Shown: positions 25,099-36,763 of the stretch, in pieces | Layout: the number at the start of each line of letters is the position of its first letter | Numbering within the stretch: position 1 is the stretch's first letter | DNA from: Bacteriovoracaceae bacterium | GTDB lineage: Bacteria > Bdellovibrionota > Bacteriovoracia > Bacteriovoracales > Bacteriovoracaceae | Assembly (NCBI GenBank): GCA_016786485.1 | Contig: JAEUWD010000017.1 | Coordinates: 62,001 to 126,000, forward strand | Direction of reading: 5' to 3' | DNA length: 64,000 nt | Program-made: the position numbers and the translations under genes | The notes under the pieces: model-generated | Told to the model about the DNA's origin: nothing | Database searches by the model: none | The model's input: the letters and a program-made list of their open reading frames with translations, nothing else

Positions 25099-25485
25099 AT
25101 GACGGTTGCTTCAAAGCAAGATGCAAAGAAATGGATTCAAGCCAGCGTTGCTGTGGCTTGTATTTTACTAGGCTACATCATTCTAAGTTTCATCAATACT
25201 TTAGGTGAGTGGTTCGACCTGGAAGCGAAAATCGGTCATTTTGATTGGGTTTCTCAAGGTGTGGCGGTTGGGATTAGTTTTTTAACTTTCTTGATCGTAA
25301 TAACAAAAGAAAACTCTTCTAACTATTTAACTGAAGTTTTCGCAGAAGCGTTCAAGGTTGTATGGCCAGATCGTTCTCAAACAGTGCGAATGACATTTGG
25401 AATTATGGTGGGAGTTGCGATTGCAGGTCTCGTTTTTTGGGTTTTCGATTTAACAGCAAGTTTTTTATTAAATTTAGTTCGATAG
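25099..25485 (+). CDS. secE: Preprotein translocase subunit SecE
   Basis: SecE clamps SecY in the inner-membrane channel. This is the long, three-helix form (128 residues): helices at about 12-34, 47-70 and 100-125. The conserved amphipathic segment FAEAFKVVWPDRSQTVRMT precedes the last one. The gene starts the secE-nusG-rplKAJL-rpoBC array, 15 bases ahead of nusG. Confidence 0.93.
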   Translation: MTVASKQDAKKWIQASVAVACILLGYIILSFINTLGEWFDLEAKIGHFDWVSQGVAVGISFLTFLIVITKENSSNYLTEVFAEAFKVVWPDRSQTVRMTFGIMVGVAIAGLVFWVFDLTASFLLNLVR

Positions 25486-25500
25486 AAATTTAGGTGAAGT

Positions 25501-26097
25501 ATGACTGATGAACAAAATAATGAAACGACAGAAGATGGTGAAGTAGTCCTAGCGAAGGGCGATACACCTGATTTTAAATGGTATGTTATCCACGCTCTTA
25601 GTGGATATGAAAACCGCGTGAAAATTGCACTTAAAGAAAGAATTGTTAACCATAAACTGGTTGATCATTTTTCTGCTATTTTCGTTCCAGAAGAAACTGT
25701 TGTTGCGAACGTTAACGGTAAAAAAAGAAATATTAAGAAGAAATTTTTCCCAGGATACGTTCTGGTAAAAATGATCATGACAGATAAGACATGGCACCTC
25801 GTGAAAGAAACTGAAAAAGTAACTGGATTCGTAGGTGGATTAAAAGGTAAGCCTCAACCGATCACTGAAGAAGAGGCTGCTTTCATGACTAACCAAGTAG
25901 CTGAAGGTTATAAGCGTCCTAAGACTCAAGGTAATTTCTCTGAAGGTGATTCAGTTAAAGTTATTGAAGGACCATTTGCTTCATTCGTCGGAACTGTTGA
26001 GAACGTAAGTGATAAAGGTAAAGTAAAAGTAAACGTTTCAATTTTTGGACGTCCGACTCCAGTAGAATTAGATTTCTCACAAATAGAAAAAGTATAA
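25501..26097 (+). CDS. nusG: Transcription elongation/termination factor NusG
   Basis: NusG binds RNA polymerase and links it to Rho or the ribosome. The NGN domain (KWYVIHALSGYENRVKIALK, FFPGYVLVKM) is followed by a KOW domain (FSEGDSVKVIEGPFASFVGT). The ending is PTPVELDFSQIEKV. At 198 residues it carries a 20-residue acidic N-terminal extension before the usual start of the NGN fold. Position after secE is canonical. Confidence 0.98.
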   Translation: MTDEQNNETTEDGEVVLAKGDTPDFKWYVIHALSGYENRVKIALKERIVNHKLVDHFSAIFVPEETVVANVNGKKRNIKKKFFPGYVLVKMIMTDKTWHLVKETEKVTGFVGGLKGKPQPITEEEAAFMTNQVAEGYKRPKTQGNFSEGDSVKVIEGPFASFVGTVENVSDKGKVKVNVSIFGRPTPVELDFSQIEKV

Positions 26098-26104
26098 TCA
26101 CAGA

Positions 26105-26136
26105 CACGGGAGACGAAAGTCGTTAGTACCGAGGAG
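26105..26136 (+). promoter_or_regulatory. L1-type mRNA leader element before rplK
   Basis: The leader holds ACGGGAGAC, a GAAA tetraloop and then GTCGTTAGTACCGAGGAG. GAC pairs with GTC and the outer CGG pairs with CCG. The closing strand runs straight into the ribosome site GAGGAG of rplK. This resembles the L1-binding leader known for rplK-rplA operons, where free L1 represses translation. A near copy precedes rplA. Confidence 0.6.
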
Positions 26137-26143
26137 ATTAAAT

Positions 26144-26572
26144 ATGGCTAAGAAAGTTACAGGTTTTATCAAATTACAAATTCAAGCGGGTAAAGCAAAC
26201 CCATCACCACCAATTGGTCCAGCTCTTGGTCAGAAAGGTTTGAACATCATGGAATTCTGCAAGGCTTTCAATGCGAAGACTCAGAAAGACATGGGAATGG
26301 TTTTACCAACTATCATCACTGTTTATTCAGACAGAACATTTACTTTTATTACTAAGACGCCTCCAGCGACTTACTTACTAAAAGATAAATTAAAAATTGA
26401 AACTATGGCGCATAAACCAGGTCACGAAGTTGCGGGAACTGTTTCAGCTAAAGTTATTAAAGACGTAGCTGAACACAAAAAAGTAGACCTAACTGCGGCG
26501 ACAATTGAAGCGGGAATGAGAACAATTGAAGGTTCTGCTCGTTCAATGGGTTTAAAACTAGATTATAAATAA
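26144..26572 (+). CDS. rplK: Ribosomal protein L11
   Basis: L11 binds the GTPase-associated region of 23S rRNA and carries the L7/L12 stalk base. The 142-residue sequence has the GKANPSPPIGPALGQKGLNIMEFCKAFN block with the proline pair used in thiostrepton binding. The C-terminal RNA-binding domain ends GTARSMG-like (IEGSARSMGL). It is preceded by the first L1-type leader. Confidence 0.99.
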   Translation: MAKKVTGFIKLQIQAGKANPSPPIGPALGQKGLNIMEFCKAFNAKTQKDMGMVLPTIITVYSDRTFTFITKTPPATYLLKDKLKIETMAHKPGHEVAGTVSAKVIKDVAEHKKVDLTAATIEAGMRTIEGSARSMGLKLDYK

Positions 26573-26580
26573 TAACTACA

Positions 26581-26613
26581 ACGGGAGACTATTAAGTCGT
26601 TAATACCGAGGAG
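26581..26613 (+). promoter_or_regulatory. Second L1-type leader element, before rplA
   Basis: The same layout recurs 476 bases downstream: ACGGGAGAC, a six-base loop instead of four, then GTCGTTAATACCGAGGAG. Both stems are retained while the loop and two unpaired bases differ, the pattern expected for a selected RNA structure. The GAGGAG at its 3' end is the rplA ribosome site. It would let L1 repress its own gene directly. Confidence 0.6.
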
Positions 26614-26619
26614 TAAAAA

Positions 26620-27324
26620 ATGAAAAAGCCATCAAAAAAATATACAGAAGCAGCTAAGAAAGTAGATAGAAAGAAAAGCTATTCTGTAAAAGACGCCATT
26701 AAATTGTTGAAGCAAGTTGCTTTCGCAAAATTTGATGAGACTGTCGATCTTGCATATTCACTAGGTGTAGACCCAAAACACGCTGATCAAATGATCAGAG
26801 GTGCTTTAGCTCTTCCAGCTGGTACAGGTAAGAGTTCAAAAGTTCTCGTTATTGCTTCTGGTGAAAAAATTTCAGAAGCAACTAAAGCCGGAGCAGACTT
26901 TGCTGGTGGCGACGAATTAATCACAAAAATCGCTGGCGGTTGGTTAGAGTTCGACAGAATGATTGCCACTCCAGATATGATGGGGAAAATTGGTCGTATT
27001 GGCCGTTTACTAGGTCCACGTGGTTTAATGCCAAACCCAAAACTTGGTACAGTAACTATGGACGTAGCAAAAGCTGTTAACGAGCAAAAAGCTGGTAAAG
27101 TTGAATATCGTACAGATAAAAACGGTATCGTTCACGTTCCAATCGGTAAAAAATCTTTCACCGAAGAACAATTAATGGACAATTTTAAGGCCATCAATAT
27201 TGCGATTGTAAAAGCGAAGCCTTCAAGTTCTAAGGGAACATATTTGAAGTCACTTACAATTAGTACAACGATGAGTCCTGGAATTAAGATCGATACTTTA
27301 GAAGCGAGTGCACAAGCAAACTAG
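26620..27324 (+). CDS. rplA: Ribosomal protein L1
   Basis: L1 forms the mobile stalk that helps release deacylated tRNA, and it is a translational repressor of its own operon in many bacteria. The 234-residue protein has the RNA-binding signature [25 protein letters not shown] and the N-terminal [27 protein letters not shown] block. Its leader element suggests self-regulation here too. Confidence 0.99.
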   Translation: MKKPSKKYTEAAKKVDRKKSYSVKDAIKLLKQVAFAKFDETVDLAYSLGVDPKHADQMIRGALALPAGTGKSSKVLVIASGEKISEATKAGADFAGGDELITKIAGGWLEFDRMIATPDMMGKIGRIGRLLGPRGLMPNPKLGTVTMDVAKAVNEQKAGKVEYRTDKNGIVHVPIGKKSFTEEQLMDNFKAINIAIVKAKPSSSKGTYLKSLTISTTMSPGIKIDTLEASAQAN

Positions 27325-27325
27325 T

Positions 27326-27384
27326 TGGGGTTGAAGAAAGCAGGTTTAGACTAGCGTCTATATAAATCCCGCCGAAATCCCCCT
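27326..27384 (+). promoter_or_regulatory. L10(L12)4-binding leader before rplJ
   Basis: The 89-base rplA-rplJ gap folds into an outer stem GGGGTT/AATCCC (27327-27332 with 27376-27381, one G-T). Inside is a GAAGAAAGCAGG asymmetric segment facing CCCGCCGA, like the kink-turn of the L10 leader. The tip is a TAGAC/GTCTA hairpin (27347-27360). This is the layout of the known L10 leader, which lets the L10-L12 complex repress rplJ translation. Confidence 0.7.
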
Positions 27385-27413
27385 CCAGATATATTAATAA
27401 CGGAGGTAAGCCT

Positions 27414-27911
27414 ATGATTAACAGAGAATCAAAAGCCAGCACAATCGAAGAGATTAAGACTCAAATCGATAAAGCTCAGGCAATCTTCCTTACAAATCTA
27501 GTGGGTATTCCATCTAACGACGCTGTTAGAATTCGGAAGACTGTACGAGATGCGAAAGGAATGATGATGGTTGCTCGAAATTCGCTTTTTGCAAAAGCGT
27601 CGAAGGGTACAAAAGCAGAAGCATTGCTAGCAAGCCTAAAAGGGCCATCAGCAGTAGCATTTGCTTATGAAGATTCGGCAGCGGTAGCAAAAGCAGTTTT
27701 CGATGCATCTAAGGAGTTTGAAGAGCTAATTCCACTAAGAGGTGGATTACTTGGAGAGCAAAATTTAACCAAAGCGGAAGTGGAAGCTTTAGCGAAATTA
27801 CCAAGCAAAAATGCAATGCTTGCTACATTGTTAGCAACATTCAATGCTCCGGTATCAGCTTTTGTTAGAACACTTGACGCAATTAAAACACAAAAAGAAG
27901 CAGCAGCTTAA
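27414..27911 (+). CDS. rplJ: Ribosomal protein L10
   Basis: L10 anchors the L7/L12 dimers at the stalk base. The 165-residue protein begins with NRESKASTIEEIKTQIDKAQ and has the FLTNLVGIPSNDAVRIRKTVRDAK core. It then has a C-terminal helix for binding L12 dimers (LATFNAPVSAFVRTLDAIK). It is preceded by a folded leader and CGGAGG five bases before the ATG. Confidence 0.98.
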   Translation: MINRESKASTIEEIKTQIDKAQAIFLTNLVGIPSNDAVRIRKTVRDAKGMMMVARNSLFAKASKGTKAEALLASLKGPSAVAFAYEDSAAVAKAVFDASKEFEELIPLRGGLLGEQNLTKAEVEALAKLPSKNAMLATLLATFNAPVSAFVRTLDAIKTQKEAAA

Positions 27912-27934
27912 TTTTAAAAAGGTAGGAAATTTAT

Positions 27935-28306
27935 ATGAGTATTACAAATGAACAATTAATTGAACACGTATCAAAAATGTCAGTACTAGATTTAGCTAAC
28001 CTAGTTAAAGAACTAGAAACTAAATTTGGTGTTTCTGCAGCTCCAGTTGCAATGGCAGGTGGCGCAGGCGCAGCAGCAGCTCCAGCTGAAGAAAAAACTG
28101 AGTTTACAGTTGTACTAAAAGACGGTGGTGATAAGAAAATCAACGTTATTAAAGAAATCAGAGGTATCACTGGTTTAGGCTTAAAAGAAGCTAAAGACCT
28201 AGTTGAAGGCGCTCCGAAAACTGTAAAAGAAGGCGTAAGTAAACAAGAAGCAGAAGATATCAAGAAGAAACTTGAAGCTGCAGGCGCGAAAGTAGAATTT
28301 AAATAA
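27935..28306 (+). CDS. rplL: Ribosomal protein L7/L12
   Basis: L12 is the multicopy stalk protein that recruits translational GTPases. The 123-residue chain has the N-terminal dimer domain, an Ala/Gly hinge ([16 protein letters not shown]) and the C-terminal factor-binding domain with [30 protein letters not shown]. It lies 23 bases after rplJ, and a strong hairpin follows before rpoB. Confidence 0.99.
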   Translation: MSITNEQLIEHVSKMSVLDLANLVKELETKFGVSAAPVAMAGGAGAAAAPAEEKTEFTVVLKDGGDKKINVIKEIRGITGLGLKEAKDLVEGAPKTVKEGVSKQEAEDIKKKLEAAGAKVEFK

Positions 28307-28328
28307 GCTCGATTTGGGCAAAAAAAAT

Positions 28329-28366
28329 AACCAGGGAATGCGTTTTTGCGCGTTCCCTGGTTTTAA
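28329..28366 (+). terminator. Attenuator-like hairpin between rplL and rpoB
   Basis: A 14-pair stem (28329-28342 with 28349-28362, one T-G) with a six-base loop is followed by TTAATTTAG. The T-run is short, so it should only partly terminate. In many bacteria such a site between rplL and rpoB lowers polymerase output relative to the ribosomal stalk proteins, or is an RNase III target. Confidence 0.75.
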
Positions 28367-28416
28367 TTTAGTTAATAATTATTTTTAAAAATATATCAAG
28401 ATCAGGAGTCATCACA

Positions 28417-31400
28417 ATGACAGAAGTATTTAGTCCGAACGAGTGGTACCGAAGAACTTTCAGTAAATGTGACTATGTCATGCAGCCACCTAGTTTGATG
28501 AAACTACAGGTGAATTCGTACGAAGAATTTCTTCAAAAAGGGATTCCTCATGCACGCCGAGAAGCGAAAGGTTTACAGGCTGTACTAAATTCGATTTTCC
28601 CAATTTATGACTTCAACAAAACAGTTTGTTTAGAGTTCGTAAGCTATTCATTAGAAGAACCTAAGTATTCAGTAAAAGAATGTCGTGAGCGTGGCTTGTC
28701 TTATGAGTCTCCGCTTAAAGTAACTGTTCGTCTTGTGTTCTACGACATGAGCGAAGGTGCTGACCCAGAAAATCGCGCTATTTCTTCAATTAAAGAACAA
28801 GAAATTTACTTAGGAAATATTCCTCTAATGGCCCCAACGGGTTCATTTATTTATAACGGAACTGAGCGAGTTATCGTTTCTCAGCTTCACCGTTCTCCAG
28901 GTATTATTTTTGAACACGATAGTGGTAAAAAACATTCAAGCGGAAAACTTTTATATTCTGCTCGAATCATCCCTCACCGTGGTTCATGGCTAGATTTCGA
29001 ATTCGACCATAAAAATATTCTTTACGCTCGTATCGATCGTAAACGTAAACTTCACGCAACCGTTATCCTTAAAGCAATGGGATACTCTGTTACGCAGTTG
29101 TTAGATATTTTCTATGAAAAAGAATTAATCCATTTAGGAAAAGATAAATATGACCGCGAACTTGATTTTGAACTATTAGTGGGATCACGCGCGGACGAAG
29201 ATATTCTTGATAAAAAAGGCGGAGTCATCGTTAAGAAAGGTAAAAAAGTTACCAAGATGGCAGTTAAAAAACTTCAAGAATCAGGACTTAAAAAACTTCC
29301 AGCGACTCTAGAAGAGATCACTGGGAAAATCATTGCTGAAGATGTTTACGACAGTCAAACTGGCGAAGTTATTGTTTCTGCTAACGAAGCATTAACTGAA
29401 ACTTTGATTTTCGACTTAGTAAAATCTGGCGTGAAGCAAGTTAAAGTTCTTTATATTGATGGTGTTAACTTTAGTGACCAAATCAGAAATACATTACTTT
29501 TAGATAAAACAAATTCATCTGAAGAAGCTTTAATTAAAATCTTCGAAAGATTAAGACCAGGTGAACCTCCAACATTGGAAACAGCTGAGCAATTATTTGA
29601 AAGTTTATTTTTCGTAGAAAGCAAATACGATTTATCTCGTGTTGGCCGTATGAAAATTAACTATAAATTTGGTCTAGATGTTCCAGTTGAGCAAACAACG
29701 TTAACTAAAGACGATATTCTCATGACTGTTAAGTACCTTGTTGAATTAAACAACGGTAAAGGTGCAGTTGATGATATCGACCACTTAGGTAACAGACGTG
29801 TTCGCGCAGTTGGTGAGTTATTAGAAAACCAATTCCGCGTTGGTTTAGTTCGTATGGAAAGAGCAATTCGTGAAAGAATGTCTATCCAAGAATTAGAAAC
29901 AATGATGCCACATGATTTGATCAACCAAAAACCAGTAGCAGCTGCGATTAAAGAATTCTTTGGTTCTTCGCAATTGTCTCAGTTTATGGATCAAACAAAC
30001 CCACTTTCAGAAGTTACGCATAAGCGTCGTCTTTCTGCTCTTGGGCCAGGTGGTTTGACAAGAGAACGTGCTGGTTTCGAAGTACGCGACGTACATGCTA
30101 CTCACTATGGTCGTATGTGTCCGATCGAGACTCCAGAAGGACCAAACATTGGTCTAATTACTTCTCTTGCAACATATGCACGAGTTTCAGAATACGGTTT
30201 CATTGAAACTCCATACCGAGTTGTTAATGAAAAAGGTGATATCGATAAAAATCTTAAATTCTTCTCGGCTTTCGAAGAAGAAGGCAAAGTTATCGCTCAG
30301 GCAGCTGCACGTTTCAACGATCACGCGAAAGTTGAAGGTTCATTAATTCCTGCTCGTAAAGAAGGTGAACTTGCGCTAGTTGACGCGGAAGAAGTTGCGC
30401 TAATGGACGTTGCTCCATCGCAAATGATTTCGATCGCAACTTCGTTAATTCCATTCTTGGAACACGATGATGCTAACCGTGCATTAATGGGTTCAAACAT
30501 GATGAGACAAGCTGTGCCTATCGTTAGAACAGATGCTCCGATTGTTGGTACTGGTGCTGAGAAGCTAGTTGCGAAAGATTCTGGTGCGATTTTATTTGCG
30601 GAAAATACTGGTAAAGTTATTTTCGTAGATTCAAACCGTATCGTTATCCAAAAAGATAAGTTCAATGAAGATGAATCAGGAATTGATGTTTATAAACTTA
30701 TTAAATATCAAAGAACGAATCAGAATACATGTAACAACCAAAAAGCTCTTGTGAAAGAAGGCGATTCTGTAAAAGCGGGAGACGTAATTGCAGACGGTCC
30801 AGGTACTCACATGGGTGACTTGGCCCTTGGTCAAAACGTACTTGTAGCGTTCATGCCATGGGGTGGTTATAACTATGAAGACTCAATTTTATTAAGTGAA
30901 GGTTTACTAGCTCAAGACGTGTTCACTTCAGTTCACATTGAAGCATACGAAATCGAAGCTCGTGATACAAAACTTGGTAAAGAAGAAATTACTCGTGATA
31001 TTCCAAACGTCAGCGAAGAAGCGCTAAAAGATCTTGATGATGCTGGTATTATCCGTGTTGGTGCTATCGTAAAACCAGGTGATATTCTTGTTGGTAAAAT
31101 TACCCCAAAAGGTGAAACTCAACTTTCACCAGAAGAGAAATTACTAAAAGCTATCTTTGGTGATAAAGCTGGCGACGTTAAGGATACTTCTCTAAGAGTT
31201 CCTTCATCAGTTCGCGGAACAGTTATTGATGCTCACGTTTTCACTCGTGAAGGTGTGGATCTAGATGCTCGTTCAAAAGCAATTATCGAAGAAGAAACAC
31301 GTTTAACTAGACGTGATGAGCATATCGAAATTAAAGCTATTCAACGTTCAGCAATTAAGAAAATTGCAGCGATGTTAAAAGATTCTAAAACGACAGATAA

Positions 31401-32535
31401 ACTCGTTTCGGAAGATGGTACAACTGAGCTTTTAGCAAAAAACTCAGAAATTACTGAGAAGACATTAGCTAGTATTCCATTCGAACTAATTGGTTACTTA
31501 CCACTTAAAGCGGATTTAGAAGAAAAGTTAAGTGAGTACTTCGCCGACGTAAGAAACCGTATCAACATCGTAAGAACAAAAGCCAATGATGAAATTTCTA
31601 AACTACACAAAGGTGATGAATTATCTCCAGGTGTAATTAAGAAAGTTATCGTTTACATCGCGATTAAGAGAAAGTTGCAAGCCGGTGATAAGATGGCCGG
31701 ACGCCACGGTAACAAAGGGGTTATCTCTCGAGTATTACCAGTGGAAGATATGCCATATCTAGCAGACGGACAGAACGTTGATATCGTATTGAACCCATTA
31801 GGCGTTCCTTCACGTATGAACATTGGTCAGTTACTAGAGCTTCACTTAGGTTGGGCTGGTCGTGGATTAGGCGAAAAAATTCGTCACATGCTAGAAGAAA
31901 AAGTTGAAATCAATAGATTGAAAGACTTAATTTCTAAAATTTATAAAGATAAAAACGTTGATGCTTGGTTGAAAAAAGCAACTGACTCTCAAGTTAAAGA
32001 TTTATCTGAAAACCTACAAACTGGTGTTCGTTTCGCGACTCCAGTATTCGACGGTGCTGACGAGAAAGACATTGAAGAAATGTTAGAACTTGCTGACCTT
32101 GATAAGAGCGGTAAGACAACATTATTCGATGGTATCACCGGTGAAGCGTTTGCTGAGGAAGTTACAGTTGGTGCTATGTACATGCTGAAACTTCACCACT
32201 TGGTAGACGAAAAAATTCACGCTCGTTCAACTGGACCATACTCTCTTGTTACGCAACAGCCATTGGGTGGTAAAGCTCAATTCGGTGGTCAGCGTTTAGG
32301 GGAAATGGAAGTTTGGGCGCTTGAAGCATACGGTGCTGCTTATACATTACAAGAGTTCTTAACTGTGAAGTCGGATGACGTCGTAGGTAGAACAAGAATG
32401 TATGAGTCTATCGTCAAAGGTGAAAAAGTTCTTGAACCAGGCTTACCAGAATCGTTTAACGTTCTAGTACGCGAGTTACAAGCTTTAGCACTTGATGTGA
32501 AGTTAGAAGAACAAGCAACAGAAGCAACTATTTAA
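28417..32535 (+). CDS. rpoB: RNA polymerase beta subunit
   Basis: RpoB forms half of the active-site cleft. The 1372 residues are complete. The rifampicin region reads [20 protein letters not shown], then [18 protein letters not shown], with the wild-type contact residues. [19 protein letters not shown] and the C-terminal switch/anchor block [19 protein letters not shown] are present. The start at 28417 has CAGGAG upstream. rpoC follows by 33 bases. Confidence 0.99.
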   Translation: MTEVFSPNEWYRRTFSKCDYVMQPPSLMKLQVNSYEEFLQKGIPHARREAKGLQAVLNSIFPIYDFNKTVCLEFVSYSLEEPKYSVKECRERGLSYESPLKVTVRLVFYDMSEGADPENRAISSIKEQEIYLGNIPLMAPTGSFIYNGTERVIVSQLHRSPGIIFEHDSGKKHSSGKLLYSARIIPHRGSWLDFEFDHKNILYARIDRKRKLHATVILKAMGYSVTQLLDIFYEKELIHLGKDKYDRELDFELLVGSRADEDILDKKGGVIVKKGKKVTKMAVKKLQESGLKKLPATLEEITGKIIAEDVYDSQTGEVIVSANEALTETLIFDLVKSGVKQVKVLYIDGVNFSDQIRNTLLLDKTNSSEEALIKIFERLRPGEPPTLETAEQLFESLFFVESKYDLSRVGRMKINYKFGLDVPVEQTTLTKDDILMTVKYLVELNNGKGAVDDIDHLGNRRVRAVGELLENQFRVGLVRMERAIRERMSIQELETMMPHDLINQKPVAAAIKEFFGSSQLSQFMDQTNPLSEVTHKRRLSALGPGGLTRERAGFEVRDVHATHYGRMCPIETPEGPNIGLITSLATYARVSEYGFIETPYRVVNEKGDIDKNLKFFSAFEEEGKVIAQAAARFNDHAKVEGSLIPARKEGELALVDAEEVALMDVAPSQMISIATSLIPFLEHDDANRALMGSNMMRQAVPIVRTDAPIVGTGAEKLVAKDSGAILFAENTGKVIFVDSNRIVIQKDKFNEDESGIDVYKLIKYQRTNQNTCNNQKALVKEGDSVKAGDVIADGPGTHMGDLALGQNVLVAFMPWGGYNYEDSILLSEGLLAQDVFTSVHIEAYEIEARDTKLGKEEITRDIPNVSEEALKDLDDAGIIRVGAIVKPGDILVGKITPKGETQLSPEEKLLKAIFGDKAGDVKDTSLRVPSSVRGTVIDAHVFTREGVDLDARSKAIIEEETRLTRRDEHIEIKAIQRSAIKKIAAMLKDSKTTDKLVSEDGTTELLAKNSEITEKTLASIPFELIGYLPLKADLEEKLSEYFADVRNRINIVRTKANDEISKLHKGDELSPGVIKKVIVYIAIKRKLQAGDKMAGRHGNKGVISRVLPVEDMPYLADGQNVDIVLNPLGVPSRMNIGQLLELHLGWAGRGLGEKIRHMLEEKVEINRLKDLISKIYKDKNVDAWLKKATDSQVKDLSENLQTGVRFATPVFDGADEKDIEEMLELADLDKSGKTTLFDGITGEAFAEEVTVGAMYMLKLHHLVDEKIHARSTGPYSLVTQQPLGGKAQFGGQRLGEMEVWALEAYGAAYTLQEFLTVKSDDVVGRTRMYESIVKGEKVLEPGLPESFNVLVRELQALALDVKLEEQATEATI

Positions 32536-32568
32536 AAAATTAGGCCTCTAATATAAGGAGCATTTCCG

Positions 32569-35500
32569 ATGAAAGATTTGTTGAATTTTTTTGATAAGCC
32601 GAAGGATCCAATTAGTATTGAAGCAGTTTCGATTAAAATGGCTTCGCCTGATATCATCCGTGAATGGTCATATGGTGAAGTAAAAAAACCAGAAACTATC
32701 AATTACAGAACCTTCAAGCCTGAAAGAGACGGTCTATTTTGTGCCAAAATTTTTGGACCAATAAAAGATTATGAATGTATTTGTGGTAAATATAAGCGTA
32801 TGAAACACCGTGGTGTTGTGTGTGAGAAGTGTGGTGTTGAAGTTACACTTTCAAAAGTACGTCGTGAGCGTTGCGGTCACATCGAATTAGCTACTCCAGT
32901 AGCTCATATTTGGTTTCTACGTTCATTACCTTCACGTATTGGTGCACTTATGGATCTTACTTTAAAAGATCTTGAGCGCGTTCTTTACAATGAAGCTTAT
33001 ATTGTTACAGCTTCTGCAACTGAAGGTCAGGATGGCGGTCTAGCGATCGGTACTATCCTTCCAGAAGTAAAATTTCACGAATTGAAAGCAGCGGGTGTTG
33101 ATTTCAAAGCTGAAATGGGCGGCGAAGTTGTTAAAGATCTTTTAAGCAAAGTTGATATCGATATTCTAAACAAAGAATTACGTACTGGTTTAAAATCAGC
33201 TACAACTGATATCGCTAAGACAAAAATTATTAAGCGTTTGAAAGTTGTTGAGTCAGTTCTGAAATCACCAAATAAGCCAGATTGGTTTATGATGGATGTT
33301 ATTCCAGTTCTTCCACCAGATCTACGTCCACTAGTTCCGCTAGAAGCAGGACGTTTTGCGACTTCAGATCTTAACGATTTATATCGTCGTGTTATTAACA
33401 GAAATAATCGTTTGAAGAGATTAAAAGAGTTAAACGCTCCTGAGATCATCATTCGTAACGAAAAAAGAATGTTACAAGAAGCAGTAGATGCTCTATTCGA
33501 CAACGGTCGTAGAGGTAAAGTATTCACTGGCGCTAACAAGCGTCCATTGCGTTCTCTCTCTGATATGTTGAAAGGTAAGCAAGGTCGTTTCCGTCAAAAC
33601 CTACTTGGTAAACGTGTCGACTATTCTGGTCGTTCAGTTATCGTTGTTGGTCCGAACCTAAAGCTTCACCAGTGTGGTCTTCCAAAATTAATGGCGTTGG
33701 AACTTTTCAAGCCATTTATTTATAACAAGCTGATCGAGCGCGGTCACTGTACAACCATTAAAGTTGCAAAACGAATGGTTGATCAACAGCGCCAAGAAGT
33801 TTGGGATATCTTAGATGAAGTCGTACAAGAGCATCCAGTTCTATTGAACCGAGCTCCAACTCTTCACCGTTTAGGTATTCAAGCTTTTGAGCCAGTTTTA
33901 ATTGAAGGTAAAGCTATCCAGCTTCACCCTCTAGTGTGTACAGCTTTCAACGCAGACTTTGACGGTGACCAGATGGCCGTTCACGTTCCGTTATCGCTTG
34001 AAGCACAAATTGAAGCTCGCGTACTTATGATGTCGACTAACAATATTCTTTCTCCAAAAGACGGAACACCAATTATCGTTCCTTCTCAGGATATTGTTCT
34101 TGGTATGTACTATATGACTCGTATGCGTCCATTCGCTCGTGGTTATGGCAAAACTTTTTCTTCGAAAGAAGAAGCACAGTTTGCTTACCATACTGGAAAT
34201 TTACACTTACAAGCGCCAATCGTTGTTCGTGTAAACAACAAGCTTTTGGAAACTACTGTTGGTAGAACATTCGTTTTTGATATCGTGCCTAAGTGTTTAG
34301 GTTACGAAGACATCAACAAGACATTGAACAAAAAAGAATTAAGTAAACTTTTAGATAAGGCTTATCGTCGCGGAACTGAAAAAGAAACAGTTCTACTAGC
34401 GGATGCTGTTATGAGAATGGGATACGAGTACGCTACTAAAGCGGGTATCTCAATCAACATTAACGATATGGTTATTCCAAAAGAAAAACCAAAAATTATC
34501 GAAACAGCTCAGAAAGAAGTTGAAGGCATCACAAACGAATATAACGAAGGTTCGATCACTAACGGTGAACGATACAATAAGATTGTAGACGTTTGGGCAC
34601 AAACTAACGAAAAACTTTCTAAAGTTCTTTTAGAAAACTTATCGACTGATGATTTCACGAATGAAAAAGGTCAAACTATTAAAGCTCCTTCTTTCAATGC
34701 TATCTTTATGATGGCTGATTCTGGAGCCCGAGGTTCGGCAGCTCAGATTCGTCAGTTAGCTGGTATGAGAGGTTTAATGGCCAAGCCATCTGGCGAGATC
34801 ATTGAGACTCCAATTACTTCTAACTTCCGTGAAGGTCTATCAGTTCTTCAATACTTTGCTTCGTCACACGGTGCTCGTAAAGGTCTTGCCGATACAGCAT
34901 TAAAAACAGCGAACTCGGGTTATTTAACTCGTCGTTTAGTTGACGTTGCTCAGGATGGAATTATTCGTCAAGTGGACTGCGGTTCAACTGACGGTATCGT
35001 TCTAACTTCAAGAATTGAAGCTGGTGAAATTGTTGAACACGTAAGTGAACGAGTTCTCGGACGTGTAACCAATGAACCAGTGAAGAGAGCTGACGGTTCT
35101 ACCTTGATTCCTGCTAACCACTTAATCATCGAAAAAGATGTTAAGATGTTACAAGAAGAAGAAGTGGATCAAATCTCTGTACGTTCAGTTTTAACATGTA
35201 ATGAAAAATATGGTTTCTGTGCTCTTTGTTTCGGCCGAGATCTTGCTCGCGGTAAAATTGTAAGCCAAGGTGAAACTGTAGGTGTTATCGCAGCTCAATC
35301 AATCGGTGAACCAGGAACTCAGTTAACGATGAGAACATTCCACGTCGGTGGTACTGCAACTGCAGGTACTCAAGTTAATAAGACTGAAGCAAAAACAGCA
35401 GGTATCGTACATTACCAAAACATCAAGACAGTTGTTCAATCTAACGGCGCTTTAGTTATCATGAATAAAGTGGGCGAGATTATTATCAAAACTGAAACTG

Positions 35501-36684
35501 GTGCTGAGAAAGAAAGATATCCAGCGATTTACGGTGCTCAAATTTTCTTCAAAGACGGTATGAAAATTAACGTTGGTGATAAGATTCTTGAGTGGGATCC
35601 GTTTGCAATGCCGATTCTTTGTGAAGTTGGTGGTAAAATTTCTTTCGAAGATATGGCCGTAGGTCGTACTGTTGCTGAAGAAATGGACTCTGTAACTGGT
35701 CTTACACATAAAGTTGTTATTGAATCAAAAGGCAAAGAAGATTCAAGTCAACAGCCAAGAATTGTTCTTGTTGATGAGAAAGATAATCCGATTATGGTTC
35801 CAGGTACTAAGCGATACGCTTCATACCGTTTACCAGTCGGCGCTCACGTAACAGCTCAAGAAGGCGATCAAGTAGAGCCAGGTGCGGTTATTGCTAAAGT
35901 TCAACGTGAAACGACGAAGACGAAGGATATTACCGGCGGTCTTCCTCGAGTTGCTGAACTTTTTGAAGCAAGAAAACCAACCAACTCTGCTCAAATTGCT
36001 GATGTAGCTGGTACTGTAGAATTTGGACCAGAAGTAAGAGGTTCTCGAAAGATTATCGTTAAGCCAGAAGATGGTAGTGAACAAGTTGTTTATACCGTTC
36101 CGAAAGGCCGATACGTAACTGTAAACGAAGGTGACTATGTTCGCGTTGGCGATCCAATCATGGATGGTCCGACTAACCCACATGATATTTTAAGAGTATT
36201 AGGGGTTAAAGAACTAGCTGCTTATATCGTAGATGAAATTCAAGAAGTTTACCGACTACAAGGTGTTAAAATCGATGATAAACACATTGAAGTCATTGTA
36301 AGCCAGATGTTGAAGAAGCTTGAAATTACTGAACCAGGAGATTCATATTTCGTGGAAGGTGACCAAGTAACTAAGTCTGAACTTCTTGAGGAAAACGAAA
36401 AACTAGTTGCTGAAGGCTTGAAGCCAGCTGAAGCTAAACCGCTTCTACTTGGTATCACGAAAGCTTCGTTAACGACTGATTCGTTCATCTCAGCTGCGTC
36501 TTTCCAGGAAACAACTAAAGTATTGACTCAAGCGACTCTTGAAGGGAAGCGCGATTCATTACGAGGATTAAAAGAAAACGTTATTATGGGTCGTCTGATT
36601 CCAGCTGGTACCGGAATCTCGAAATACCGAGATTTTGAAGCCCAAGCGCTTGAAACAGAGAACCATGTAACATTAACAATATAA
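32569..36684 (+). CDS. rpoC: RNA polymerase beta' subunit
   Basis: RpoC carries the catalytic NADFDGD triad ([15 protein letters not shown]). It also has an N-terminal zinc ribbon ([13 protein letters not shown], then CEKCGVE) and a second zinc site near [16 protein letters not shown]. The trigger-loop region [23 protein letters not shown] is conserved. At 1371 residues it has the proteobacterial architecture without large lineage inserts. It is followed by an inverted repeat and then rpsL. Confidence 0.99.
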   Translation: MKDLLNFFDKPKDPISIEAVSIKMASPDIIREWSYGEVKKPETINYRTFKPERDGLFCAKIFGPIKDYECICGKYKRMKHRGVVCEKCGVEVTLSKVRRERCGHIELATPVAHIWFLRSLPSRIGALMDLTLKDLERVLYNEAYIVTASATEGQDGGLAIGTILPEVKFHELKAAGVDFKAEMGGEVVKDLLSKVDIDILNKELRTGLKSATTDIAKTKIIKRLKVVESVLKSPNKPDWFMMDVIPVLPPDLRPLVPLEAGRFATSDLNDLYRRVINRNNRLKRLKELNAPEIIIRNEKRMLQEAVDALFDNGRRGKVFTGANKRPLRSLSDMLKGKQGRFRQNLLGKRVDYSGRSVIVVGPNLKLHQCGLPKLMALELFKPFIYNKLIERGHCTTIKVAKRMVDQQRQEVWDILDEVVQEHPVLLNRAPTLHRLGIQAFEPVLIEGKAIQLHPLVCTAFNADFDGDQMAVHVPLSLEAQIEARVLMMSTNNILSPKDGTPIIVPSQDIVLGMYYMTRMRPFARGYGKTFSSKEEAQFAYHTGNLHLQAPIVVRVNNKLLETTVGRTFVFDIVPKCLGYEDINKTLNKKELSKLLDKAYRRGTEKETVLLADAVMRMGYEYATKAGISININDMVIPKEKPKIIETAQKEVEGITNEYNEGSITNGERYNKIVDVWAQTNEKLSKVLLENLSTDDFTNEKGQTIKAPSFNAIFMMADSGARGSAAQIRQLAGMRGLMAKPSGEIIETPITSNFREGLSVLQYFASSHGARKGLADTALKTANSGYLTRRLVDVAQDGIIRQVDCGSTDGIVLTSRIEAGEIVEHVSERVLGRVTNEPVKRADGSTLIPANHLIIEKDVKMLQEEEVDQISVRSVLTCNEKYGFCALCFGRDLARGKIVSQGETVGVIAAQSIGEPGTQLTMRTFHVGGTATAGTQVNKTEAKTAGIVHYQNIKTVVQSNGALVIMNKVGEIIIKTETGAEKERYPAIYGAQIFFKDGMKINVGDKILEWDPFAMPILCEVGGKISFEDMAVGRTVAEEMDSVTGLTHKVVIESKGKEDSSQQPRIVLVDEKDNPIMVPGTKRYASYRLPVGAHVTAQEGDQVEPGAVIAKVQRETTKTKDITGGLPRVAELFEARKPTNSAQIADVAGTVEFGPEVRGSRKIIVKPEDGSEQVVYTVPKGRYVTVNEGDYVRVGDPIMDGPTNPHDILRVLGVKELAAYIVDEIQEVYRLQGVKIDDKHIEVIVSQMLKKLEITEPGDSYFVEGDQVTKSELLEENEKLVAEGLKPAEAKPLLLGITKASLTTDSFISAASFQETTKVLTQATLEGKRDSLRGLKENVIMGRLIPAGTGISKYRDFEAQALETENHVTLTI

Positions 36685-36690
36685 TATTAG

Positions 36691-36731
36691 TGCTTGAGTT
36701 AGTTTTTTCCTTATGTTAAAACGCTCAAGCA
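36691..36731 (+). repeat. Inverted repeat between rpoC and rpsL
   Basis: TGCTTGAG (36691-36698) and CTCAAGCA (36724-36731) form a perfect eight-pair stem closing a 25-base loop that holds a run of six T. It sits six bases after the rpoC stop. It may be an mRNA processing or weak termination site. There is no T-run after the second arm, so it is not a standard terminator. Confidence 0.4.
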
Positions 36732-36763
36732 TTTGTAATGTGATACGTTAAGGAGCTATTAAA

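Noticed and set aside
29661-36488. Antisense open frames of 60-154 codons inside rpoB and rpoC
   Set aside because: They are shadows of highly biased coding sequence, with serine- or asparagine-rich nonsense products and no supporting start sites.
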